From DTU053 sp012520115 (GTDB lineage: Bacteria > Bacillota > Clostridia > Oscillospirales > Acutalibacteraceae): DNA of 64,000 nucleotides. The notes beneath the pieces were generated by a model, which was given only the letters and a program-made list of their open reading frames with translations, ran no database searches and was not told the DNA's origin. The DNA lies in the NCBI GenBank assembly GCA_050953725.1, contig JBMNNB010000001.1, positions 806,001 through 870,000 of the forward strand, written 5' to 3'. The translations under genes were made by a program, and so were the position numbers. Shown piece after piece: positions 31,600 to 39,159 of the stretch (the stretch's first letter is position 1; every line of letters begins with the position of its first letter).

Positions 31600-33369
31600 T
31601 TATTCGTTTTCTTCTTCCTGTGTTTCAGGCTCGTCATTGTCAAGAATATTGGCAAATCGCTTAATCTTGTGGGTCGTGGTCTTAACAAACTCGGATTCTC
31701 TTATATCAAAGCTCTTTATATTCTTGTACCTCGGAAGCTTTTTATTCACTTCCTTAATTACGTCCTGAACTACCTTGGAGATTTGCTCCTTTGTGACATT
31801 CTGAAGCTTCAGTTTCTCCTTAATTGCCTCGATATCGGGGAAAATCTTAGCCCTGACCGAAGTATCTCCGTCATCGTCCTCGTCGCCCGCTACGACCATT
31901 GACTCGGCAATAAGCGGATTGATATTAAGATGATACTCAACCTCTTCCGGGTAGATATTCTTGCCGGTTTTGGTAACGATAACATTTTTGCTGCGTCCGG
32001 CAATTCTGAAATTGCCCTCATCGTCAACAGTTCCGAGGTCGCCCGTTCTCAACCAGCCGTCCTGAAGAACCTCAGCAGTCGCCTCTTCATTTTCATAGTA
32101 TCCGAGCATGACCATAGGTCCCTTTATGGCAATCTCGCCTACTCCGTCGCTGTCGGGATTAAGTATCTTAGCCTCAACACCCGGAAGGGGGACACCGACC
32201 GAATCGGGCAGCTGAATACGGTCATTATTGCCTATGACAAGGGGCGAACACTCCGTAAGTCCGTAGCCTATATATACGGGCAAACCGAAGGCCTGAAAGT
32301 CCTTTACAACGGTCGGACTGATAGCTGCGGCACCGGTAATAATCATCCTCAGCTCGCCGCCGAAATTCTTCTGAATCTCGCCGAAGAGCCTTTCCTTAAG
32401 ATTTACGCCAAATGCGGCGCCAACGCCCGAAATCGCCTTACCGAAGGTTAAAGCCAGCTTGCCGCCGTGCTTTTGTGAAGCCGCCTTAATTATGCGCTTG
32501 TGTATCTTTTCAAGCATAAGCGGCACGGTCAGGAACAGCGTGGGCTTAAACTCCTGCATATTCTGGACGATGTATCGAAGACCCTCAGAAAAGGCTACAT
32601 TTCCGCCGGAATACATCATCATTAAAAAGCCGAGCGTGCACTGATAGGTATGGTGCAGCGGCAGCACTGTCAGCAGCTTATCTGTTGGATTGATTTTCAC
32701 AACACCCGCAAGCGAGGTGATATCAGAGCAGATATTGTACTGACTGAGCATTACGCCCTTTGAAGCGCCGGTCGTACCCGATGTAAAAAGCAGAACGCTC
32801 ATTACATTCGGGTCGGGGGATATTTTCTGATATGCATCCAAATCCTCAGCAGAGGACTTGCCTTTTTCAATTAAGCCCTTGAATGAAAACTGAATCAGCG
32901 CAGGGTCTAAAACCTGCCTCTGGCCACCCTCGGGCTTTTCCATTGTAATGATAATTAAGTCATCGTTTAATTGCTCTTTTTTCTCGAGTAATAGCTTTGT
33001 TTTCGCCTCGTCGGCAATTATTGCCTTAGACTTTGAAACGGAAATGATTGAGGCGATATCGTCAAAATCCAAATCCTTATCAATGGGCACAATCACGCCT
33101 GAGCCGCAGGTGACTGCAAGGTACGAAACGCACCATTCGTATGAGTTTTCGCCTATTAAAGCGACACGGCTGCATTCTAATCCGAATAGTCTGTTCAAAG
33201 CAGCCCCGAAGGCAAAAACGTCATCTCTGAACTGGGGGTATGTTATTCCTACATATTCACCGTTTTTCTTAATCGAAAAAGCGGTCCTTTCGCTGAAAAT
33301 TTCAGCTGACTGCATAAGCAAATCCTTAAAATCACTTATGGCCCTTACCGGATAAAATGCTGTGGTCAT
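31600..33369 (-). CDS. long-chain acyl-CoA synthetase (AMP-forming)
   Basis: ANL-superfamily enzyme that activates fatty acids with ATP and CoA. Motifs: LLFTSGTTGASKGVMLS (P-loop), LPLHHTYQ, YIGYGLTECSPL, GWLRTGDLG (adenylate-binding Asp), and VTKTGKNIYPEEVE before the catalytic C-terminal domain. Length 589 as in bacterial FadD15-like enzymes. GAGAG lies before the ATG. It stands between miaB and a secreted-protein gene and has its own terminator. Confidence 0.93.
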   Translation of the reverse strand: MTTAFYPVRAISDFKDLLMQSAEIFSERTAFSIKKNGEYVGITYPQFRDDVFAFGAALNRLFGLECSRVALIGENSYEWCVSYLAVTCGSGVIVPIDKDLDFDDIASIISVSKSKAIIADEAKTKLLLEKKEQLNDDLIIITMEKPEGGQRQVLDPALIQFSFKGLIEKGKSSAEDLDAYQKISPDPNVMSVLLFTSGTTGASKGVMLSQYNICSDITSLAGVVKINPTDKLLTVLPLHHTYQCTLGFLMMMYSGGNVAFSEGLRYIVQNMQEFKPTLFLTVPLMLEKIHKRIIKAASQKHGGKLALTFGKAISGVGAAFGVNLKERLFGEIQKNFGGELRMIITGAAAISPTVVKDFQAFGLPVYIGYGLTECSPLVIGNNDRIQLPDSVGVPLPGVEAKILNPDSDGVGEIAIKGPMVMLGYYENEEATAEVLQDGWLRTGDLGTVDDEGNFRIAGRSKNVIVTKTGKNIYPEEVEYHLNINPLIAESMVVAGDEDDDGDTSVRAKIFPDIEAIKEKLKLQNVTKEQISKVVQDVIKEVNKKLPRYKNIKSFDIRESEFVKTTTHKIKRFANILDNDEPETQEEENE

Positions 33370-33440
33370 TCTTTTCTCTCTCCCTTATACATTCCTTATT
33401 ATTAGCTCAAATCGGAGCGGAAAATTAAAAAGGGAAAAAA

Positions 33441-34154
33441 TCAGCCTGAAATGCCGAGAATACTCCTTAAATTGTAAACAGCAAGGTTAACCTCCTGCTG
33501 AGTGCAGTTTGTCAGAAGCAGTGCCGCTGCCGCATCGACCGCTTTATAAAGCTCCGAATCGGGGCCGGCACCCGTTTGATTGATGACTGATCTTCCTGTA
33601 GTAACGAGCTGTGAAAGCTCTACCTTATTTATGATTGTAATTTTAAGCGGGATTTTAATAATGCTCTCAGTTGCAAGCATCTCGTTAATTCCGCTTAAAA
33701 GTCTGATTTCAATAACAGGGTCACTTGTAAACTTATCGGGAATAATATACGGCGCCGTAAGACTCCATTTAAGAGTCTGAGGCTTGCCGTCACTGCCGAC
33801 GGGGAGAATTGCCCCCTCGGGATGATCGAATGAGCCTTCAACGGACGTCCATACGGCATAGTCATGATTTAAGCCCTTAATGGAGATGCTTTGAATCTTA
33901 GCATAGAATTCCGCCTCAGCTTTTGCGGCGGATAAGGTAAGATTCAATGTCTCCTTCTGGCCGTCGTTCAGTTTATCGATGGTAAAGCTTGTCTTTTCGG
34001 CTGTAATATTAACTCTGTTTACATAATTGTTCTCAAATTTACCCTCACTCGAGCCGGGACGGTTGCCTAAGACTGCGAAAGTAATTGCAGCCAACGAAAT
34101 AATAATCGTGACAGTCAGCAGTACTGCAATTAACCCTTTTTTCTTTATTGACAT
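33441..34154 (-). CDS. secreted or membrane-anchored protein of unknown function
   Basis: A 237-residue protein with an N-terminal signal or anchor (KKKGLIAVLLTVTIIISLAAITFAVLG), then a beta-rich domain (residues 35-165) and a C-terminal helical segment of about 60 residues (DSELYKAVDAAAALLLTNC..EVNLAVYNLRSIL) resembling small surface-protein helical bundles. No family recognised. GGAGG lies 7 nt before the ATG and a good promoter is at 34191. Likely exposed at the cell surface. Confidence 0.7.
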   Translation of the reverse strand: MSIKKKGLIAVLLTVTIIISLAAITFAVLGNRPGSSEGKFENNYVNRVNITAEKTSFTIDKLNDGQKETLNLTLSAAKAEAEFYAKIQSISIKGLNHDYAVWTSVEGSFDHPEGAILPVGSDGKPQTLKWSLTAPYIIPDKFTSDPVIEIRLLSGINEMLATESIIKIPLKITIINKVELSQLVTTGRSVINQTGAGPDSELYKAVDAAAALLLTNCTQQEVNLAVYNLRSILGISG

Positions 34155-34190
34155 TAAACCGCCTCCGGAAAGCAATTATAACCTTATTTT

Positions 34191-34219
34191 AATATACATT
34201 ACCGATGAGCCATAGTCAA
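34191..34219 (-). promoter_or_regulatory. promoter of the secreted-protein gene
   Basis: TTGACT (34214-34219), 17 nt, TATATT (34191-34196), about 30 nt before the start codon on the minus strand. Confidence 0.65.
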
Positions 34220-34242
34220 GAAAAGCTTACCGTAATATGCTC

Positions 34243-34854
34243 TTATTGACTGTTTTTTTCACTGTAATAAAAATCTGAGATAAGCCGCTTGTAAAAATCA
34301 TAGCCATATACCGAATTTAAGAGTTTAAGCAGACTCGATGTGGACAGATGCACGGGTAAGCTCAAGAATTCAAGAAACTCTTCCCTTTTGACCTTCGAGT
34401 TATTTGTTCCGCAAAGTCCGTCAGACATTAAATCAAAAGCGGTGATTTCTCTTTGGGGCTCTTTCTGTTTTCCTTCGCTTTCATTTATCCCCGCCCTTAT
34501 CAGAGCGTCAATAATAACGTCATTATCAATGCCTTCTAAGCCGAGCTTCCCTTCTGCGGAGGGCGATGTTTTTCTTTTTTCCTTGCCGATAACATCGGGA
34601 ATATAGGCATGCAGAAAAGTACCCTTAGGCACTATTTTTGCTACAAAGGCTCTTATCTTAAAGCCTGCGGCGTCGCTGTCCGTAAAGATTATTATTCCCT
34701 TTTCGTAAGCCAAGCGCTTTATTAGTTTTTGCAGATCCTTATCTTTAAATACCCGAAAGCCGTCGGTTTCGATAATAAGTGCATCGACTATGCCGCTAAG
34801 CTTTATTTTATCGTATTTTCCTTCTACGATTATTGCTCTGTCTGTCTTTAACAT
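34243..34854 (-). CDS. toprim-domain protein, ribonuclease M5-like
   Basis: The 203-residue protein has a toprim fold at residues 8-95: AIIVEGKYDKIKL (catalytic Glu), ETDGFRVF and IIIFTDSDAAGFKIR (DxD metal site). The order resembles RNase M5 (which matures 5S rRNA), with a C-terminal helical DUF4093-type part. It is longer and diverges from Bacillus RnmV, so M5 activity is likely but not certain. GGGAG lies 5 nt before ATG 34854; it starts 14 nt after holA ends. Confidence 0.75.
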   Translation of the reverse strand: MLKTDRAIIVEGKYDKIKLSGIVDALIIETDGFRVFKDKDLQKLIKRLAYEKGIIIFTDSDAAGFKIRAFVAKIVPKGTFLHAYIPDVIGKEKRKTSPSAEGKLGLEGIDNDVIIDALIRAGINESEGKQKEPQREITAFDLMSDGLCGTNNSKVKREEFLEFLSLPVHLSTSSLLKLLNSVYGYDFYKRLISDFYYSEKNSQ

Positions 34855-34867
34855 TGATTCTCCCATT

Positions 34868-35908
34868 TCAGGCGGAAAGCGTGTTTAATAGCGAGGCAAT
34901 AAGCGAGTCGATTACGATATAGTTATCCGCACCCGTTGACTTTATTTTCACATCCGCCTCGGCAAGCTGTGATACGGCCTCTCTTATACTCCTCATTCCC
35001 ATATTGCGTACGGTTCTGAGGGCTTTTTCAAGCCTGAATGACTTATTGTTGTAATCATAAGCAGTGACAATTTCATTGATTCTCCTGTCGTGCTTAAGTG
35101 CGACCTTCGCCCTGTATAAATCAGCGTAATATGAGGCAAGGGTACCTATGATTATCTGCGGCGAAACTCTCTCCTGCTTTAATACGGAGAGTATAGAAAA
35201 GGCCTTGTCCGCATTATTTTCGATAATTGCGGCGGAGAGGTCAAAAATAGAAGCTTCCACGCTTTTTACGGCTACTGAGTCTATTATCTCCCTTGTGATT
35301 CCCTCTTTGCCCGCAAAGGCGGCGAGCTTTGTAAGCTCATTCATCAGAACAAGCAAATCATCGCCGACAGTGTCGACAAGGTACATTGCATCATCCTTTG
35401 AAATCGACGAGCCTCTTGATTTTGCGCCGTTTTCAATAAGGTTAATGAGCGACGATGACCTGCGTTTTTCGAGCCTTGCGGCAATACCGACCTTTGAAAT
35501 TGCACCTATCAAATCCTTAACCGTTTCATTCTTTCTTTCATCCTCCGATGACTCTACGGCCTTTACAATAAGAGTGCAGAACTCCGGAATTTCGGCAATA
35601 AGCTTTTTCAAGTCCCCGATTGCCTCTTTATTGAGCGACGAAAGCTTTAAGCCCTTGATAAATATACAGGTGCGCTCACTCATAAGGGGGTAAGCGTTTG
35701 CCGCATCCCAAACAGCCGAGAAATCAGGCTCCTCAGCTTCATATTCATGGAGGTTAAATGCGCTGAAGGCAGGGTCGACCGCCTTATCTCGCAAAAGGGC
35801 GGAATAATAGTCCTTTAAATAATCATCCTCCCCGTAGATTAAAAAGACATTAATATTCTTCGGCTCTTTTATATATTTCTTAAGCCCGGTTTCATCATAC
35901 AGCGGCAA
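34868..35908 (-). CDS. holA: DNA polymerase III delta subunit
   Basis: HolA is the clamp-loader wrench that opens the beta clamp. The 346-residue protein has the family start (NVFLIYGEDDYLKDYYSALL), the EIPEFCTLIVKA strand region, and the C-terminal collar-like helices with SIFDLSAAIIENNADKAFSIL and LASYYADLYRAK. comEC-holA adjacency is a well known Firmicute arrangement. It starts 1 nt after the comEC stop, implying coupling. Confidence 0.93.
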   Translation of the reverse strand: MPLYDETGLKKYIKEPKNINVFLIYGEDDYLKDYYSALLRDKAVDPAFSAFNLHEYEAEEPDFSAVWDAANAYPLMSERTCIFIKGLKLSSLNKEAIGDLKKLIAEIPEFCTLIVKAVESSEDERKNETVKDLIGAISKVGIAARLEKRRSSSLINLIENGAKSRGSSISKDDAMYLVDTVGDDLLVLMNELTKLAAFAGKEGITREIIDSVAVKSVEASIFDLSAAIIENNADKAFSILSVLKQERVSPQIIIGTLASYYADLYRAKVALKHDRRINEIVTAYDYNNKSFRLEKALRTVRNMGMRSIREAVSQLAEADVKIKSTGADNYIVIDSLIASLLNTLSA

Positions 35909-35909
35909 A

Positions 35910-38150
35910 TTAATCCCCCCTTTTTATACTCAGTGAATTATTTGTTATACCTATTTCAATGCCTGAATCGGCAGCTGTCATAAGCACAGGACGTTTGCTG
36001 TTATTCTGTGATTCTTTTTGAGTGCCGAGCTTGTAGCTGTCTGCGCTTAAAATAACCTGCTCAAAATAATAGCTTTTAAGCGACTTCGGGTAAGCAGACC
36101 TTGCAATCAGCAAATCAGCATTCGAATATCCGTCTCCGCTATTAAACTCACTCGACGGAGTAAATGAAATCAGCACTTCCCTGCCGGCAAAGCTGATTTT
36201 GGCACAGGATAAGGTTTCATTGTTTATGTACTCTATTAAAACACATTCCCAAAGAAAAATCTTAGCTGAATCTGAGCGTTTTGATTCAATTTTTTCATTG
36301 TGGATGAACATAACCGGGTCAACGGACTTTGAGGCAAACAGATATTTGGGGCTGTGTTTTTTTATTATCTCTGAGGCATGTCCGCTTTCGGTTTCATTCG
36401 CACGAGGCAGTAGCAGAAGGTCTAAGGAGCGCACGTTTTCTCTATATAGCCTGCTGCTTATTTCGTTCGGCACATTGTATTCTCCCCCGCAGCCGATTAA
36501 CGCCGCCCTGCCGTTAAGGGTAATAATAACTGCCGACGAATTACCCACATCCGGAACATAGATTTTAAGCCTGTTGAAGTCAGCCATATAGCTGATATTT
36601 ATACCTAACAGCAACACCATAAGCGAAGCTAAAAAGGCCTTAAACAAACTTTTATCCCGCAGTACCTTTCGCTCGGAATAGGTCTGAATTTTTCCCCTTA
36701 ACAATGCAAACCGCAATAATAAGCAGATTGGAAGTGTGGCGGCGGCAATAATCAAAACGGTTTTACTGACGGAGATATATGCAAACGAAAGCTTTGAGAG
36801 CAAGCCCGTTATCTCAATAAATAAATCAATTAGGAGATTTGCCAAAAAGAAAAGGAATCTCGAAAGATAGGCAAAGGGACTAAGAAGTATGGCAAGTCCG
36901 CATAGAAGCATTGCCGCCTCAGTCGGTATAAGAGTGATGATATTGCACAAAGGTGCAATAAAAGATATACCGCCGAATACAAAGACGGAGACGGGCAAGG
37001 TGAAAACAACAGCGGCAAGGCTTATCAAAAAGACAGTGCAGGCAGCGCCTAATGCAATTTTTATTACTCTGACTTTTACCTTTGCCTTTAAAGCGGCTGC
37101 ATATTCATTTATTTTGCCGGACGAGAGCAATATTCCCGAGGTGGCGGAGAAAGAAAGAAGCAAGGAGACATCCGTCGCAGCGAAGGGGTTAATAAAGCAA
37201 ATTACAAAAAGCGAAAAGCCCAGCGAGTTTATCGGCTCCGCCTTCTTGCTCATCATTTCACCGAGGTAGAAAACCGAGAGCATCAGCCCCGCCCTGATTG
37301 CAGCAGACGAAAAGCCCGTGACCGCCACAACAAAAAATACAAATAGAATAGAGATTAAGCCGGAGGCGAATCGCCGTTTAAAGCGGCTAAGAAGCTGATA
37401 TGCAAACATGGACCACAGGCTCACATGCAAGCCCGAAACCGAGAGAATATGCGCCGTTCCCGTCTTTCTGACTTCATCCATCAGAGAGCTGTCTATGCCG
37501 GACACGTCGCCGAGCATTAAGCCTGTCATTAAACCAGAGGTTTTCTGCGGCAGGCTATCTTTTATGCTTTCAGTTATGTATTCTCTTGCCTGAGAGATAT
37601 AGTATAAAACCGGCCTTGCTTCGGCGGGCAGTAGCTTAATTTCTCCATAAGTATAAGCTCCGAGAAAAATCGAATCCGCCTTAGAGTCCTTGCTTTCAAG
37701 GGCATATACAGCATCCGCCTTAAAGCTGACTTTATCGTAAAGCTCGCCGTAAAGAGGCTCTTTGCGACTCAGCCTTAACTTTATGTTGATTTCCTTATTC
37801 CCTATTCGTTCGGTTTTGATTATGTAGATGTAACTGCCGCCGCTTGTCCGTGCTTCGCTTACTATTGTGCCCTCGATTTGTTTTTTGGTGCCGACTGCTT
37901 CAAGGGCTTTGTTGTATTTGAACTCAAGCACTGAGACGCTTAACAGCAAAGCGGACGAAAAGCAAAGAAAAACTGCCGCAAGCTGCCTGAAACGTTCGTC
38001 CTTTATGCATAAAATAAGGCTTACTAACGATAACAGCAAAAAGCCAAAAAGAAGCAATACCGATTGCTTTTGAGATAAAAAGCAACCGATAAAGCATGCG
38101 ATAAAAAAGGAAAATCCGATTAAAGCAAAGGGTTTTTTTATCCAATTCAC
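35910..38150 (-). CDS. comEC: ComEC/Rec2 DNA uptake channel with degenerate metallo-lactamase domain
   Basis: ComEC forms the membrane channel for single-stranded DNA during transformation. The N-terminal OB-like DUF4131 region (residues 70-170), the competence domain with TAHILSVSGLHVSLWS and TGFSSAAIRAGLMLS, and about ten membrane segments are intact. The C-terminal beta-lactamase-like domain keeps the DVGNSSAVII start and GCGG turn but the THxDxDH metal motif is replaced by LPRANETESGH, so nuclease activity is doubtful. The start is GTG 38150 with GAGAGGGG nearly abutting. 746 residues, near full length. Confidence 0.92.
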   Translation of the reverse strand: MNWIKKPFALIGFSFFIACFIGCFLSQKQSVLLLFGFLLLSLVSLILCIKDERFRQLAAVFLCFSSALLLSVSVLEFKYNKALEAVGTKKQIEGTIVSEARTSGGSYIYIIKTERIGNKEINIKLRLSRKEPLYGELYDKVSFKADAVYALESKDSKADSIFLGAYTYGEIKLLPAEARPVLYYISQAREYITESIKDSLPQKTSGLMTGLMLGDVSGIDSSLMDEVRKTGTAHILSVSGLHVSLWSMFAYQLLSRFKRRFASGLISILFVFFVVAVTGFSSAAIRAGLMLSVFYLGEMMSKKAEPINSLGFSLFVICFINPFAATDVSLLLSFSATSGILLSSGKINEYAAALKAKVKVRVIKIALGAACTVFLISLAAVVFTLPVSVFVFGGISFIAPLCNIITLIPTEAAMLLCGLAILLSPFAYLSRFLFFLANLLIDLFIEITGLLSKLSFAYISVSKTVLIIAAATLPICLLLRFALLRGKIQTYSERKVLRDKSLFKAFLASLMVLLLGINISYMADFNRLKIYVPDVGNSSAVIITLNGRAALIGCGGEYNVPNEISSRLYRENVRSLDLLLLPRANETESGHASEIIKKHSPKYLFASKSVDPVMFIHNEKIESKRSDSAKIFLWECVLIEYINNETLSCAKISFAGREVLISFTPSSEFNSGDGYSNADLLIARSAYPKSLKSYYFEQVILSADSYKLGTQKESQNNSKRPVLMTAADSGIEIGITNNSLSIKRGD

Positions 38151-38190
38151 CCCCTCTCGGAGTCGGAATAATGATTATTTTAAAGGTTTA

Positions 38191-38727
38191 TTAATTCTCA
38201 AATAAAGGCAGAGGCTCAAGAAAGATAATGTCTGTGCGATTTGCGGCGTCGCCCTCAGCGAGAACACAGGCACTTGCCGCAATTTCGGCTCCGAACTGCT
38301 TCGCAAGCTCGATTACGGCATTGAGTGAATTGCCCGTGCTGATAACATCATCGACAATCAGAACCTTCTTGCCCCGCATCAGCTCACCTTCGTTGGAGTC
38401 TAACCAAAGCTGCTGCTTACTGTCTGTGGTTATTGATTTGACACTGACGCTGAAGGGGTCGTGCATATAGAGCTTTTTGCCCTTTCTTGCGACAAGATAG
38501 GGCTTGCCCGACTGCCTTGCCATTTCATAGGCCAAGGGGATGCTCTTAGCTTCGGGTGTGAGGATAATATCAAAATCAGGGCATTTTTTAAGCAATTCGC
38601 CTGACGCCGCAACAGTCAGCTCCACATCGTTGAACATTATTAATGCGGCGATTGACAGGTTATCATTGATTTTGCAGATAGGAAGCTCTCTGTTAAGTCC
38701 CGCAATAGTAATCTTATATTTTTCCAT
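38191..38727 (-). CDS. adenine phosphoribosyltransferase-like protein
   Basis: A 178-residue type I phosphoribosyltransferase with the PRPP motif VLIVDDVISTGNSL and an upstream ILTPEAKSIPLAYEMARQSG region like that of APRT and XPRT enzymes. The central insert (ITTDSKQQLWLDSNEGELMRG) differs from standard Apt. Enzymes of this type salvage purine bases; substrate cannot be told. AAAGGAC lies 5 nt before ATG 38727. Confidence 0.82.
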   Translation of the reverse strand: MEKYKITIAGLNRELPICKINDNLSIAALIMFNDVELTVAASGELLKKCPDFDIILTPEAKSIPLAYEMARQSGKPYLVARKGKKLYMHDPFSVSVKSITTDSKQQLWLDSNEGELMRGKKVLIVDDVISTGNSLNAVIELAKQFGAEIAASACVLAEGDAANRTDIIFLEPLPLFEN

Positions 38728-38755
38728 AAAAAGTCCTTTCATAGACGATTACAGC

Positions 38756-38793
38756 AAAAAGCCGTGCCGAAACGGCAAGCCGCCCGGCACAGC
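38756..38793 (-). terminator. intrinsic terminator after alaS-HIT
   Basis: GCTGTGCCG/CGGCACGGC stem (9 bp, one G-U) with a nested GGC/GCC loop, followed by TTTTTGC on the minus strand. Confidence 0.8.
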
Positions 38794-38800
38794 GTAATTA

Positions 38801-39139
38801 TTAACCCGGAGGCCACGAGAAGGCACGACCGCCAAGCAGATGGAAATGCAGATGCATTACTGATTGACCGACGGAAGCGCCACTGTTTGTGACGACCCTG
38901 AAGCCCTCCTTAACGCCTGCTGCTTCGGCTATTTCGGGAATCGCCTCAAAGATTTTGGCAACATAAACGCTGTTCTCGGCTGATATTTCAGCCGCAGAAG
39001 CAATATGCTCCTTTGGTATTACAAGTATGTGGACAGGCGCACGGGGTGAAAGGTCGTGAAAAGCGAGGACATGCTCGTTTTCATAGACCTTTTTTGACGG
39101 GATTTCACCGGCGATGATTTTACAAAAAATACAATCCAA
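38801..39139 (-). CDS. HIT-family nucleotide-binding protein
   Basis: Histidine triad hydrolase, 112 residues, with the start DCIFCKIIAGEIPS, a central HILVIPKEHI and the triad VMHLHFHLLGG. Such proteins hydrolyse adenosine phosphoramidates or similar AMP conjugates. TTG at 39139 lies 7 nt after AGGAGG and gives the canonical N-terminus; the upstream ATG overlaps that site. It is 20 nt after alaS. Confidence 0.95.
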   Translation of the reverse strand: MDCIFCKIIAGEIPSKKVYENEHVLAFHDLSPRAPVHILVIPKEHIASAAEISAENSVYVAKIFEAIPEIAEAAGVKEGFRVVTNSGASVGQSVMHLHFHLLGGRAFSWPPG

Positions 39140-39159
39140 AGTAAATCCTCCTGTCATTT

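Noticed and set aside
35148..35693. 181-codon plus-strand frame opposite holA
   Set aside because: No ribosome site, Ser-rich antisense composition, fully inside an intact conserved gene.
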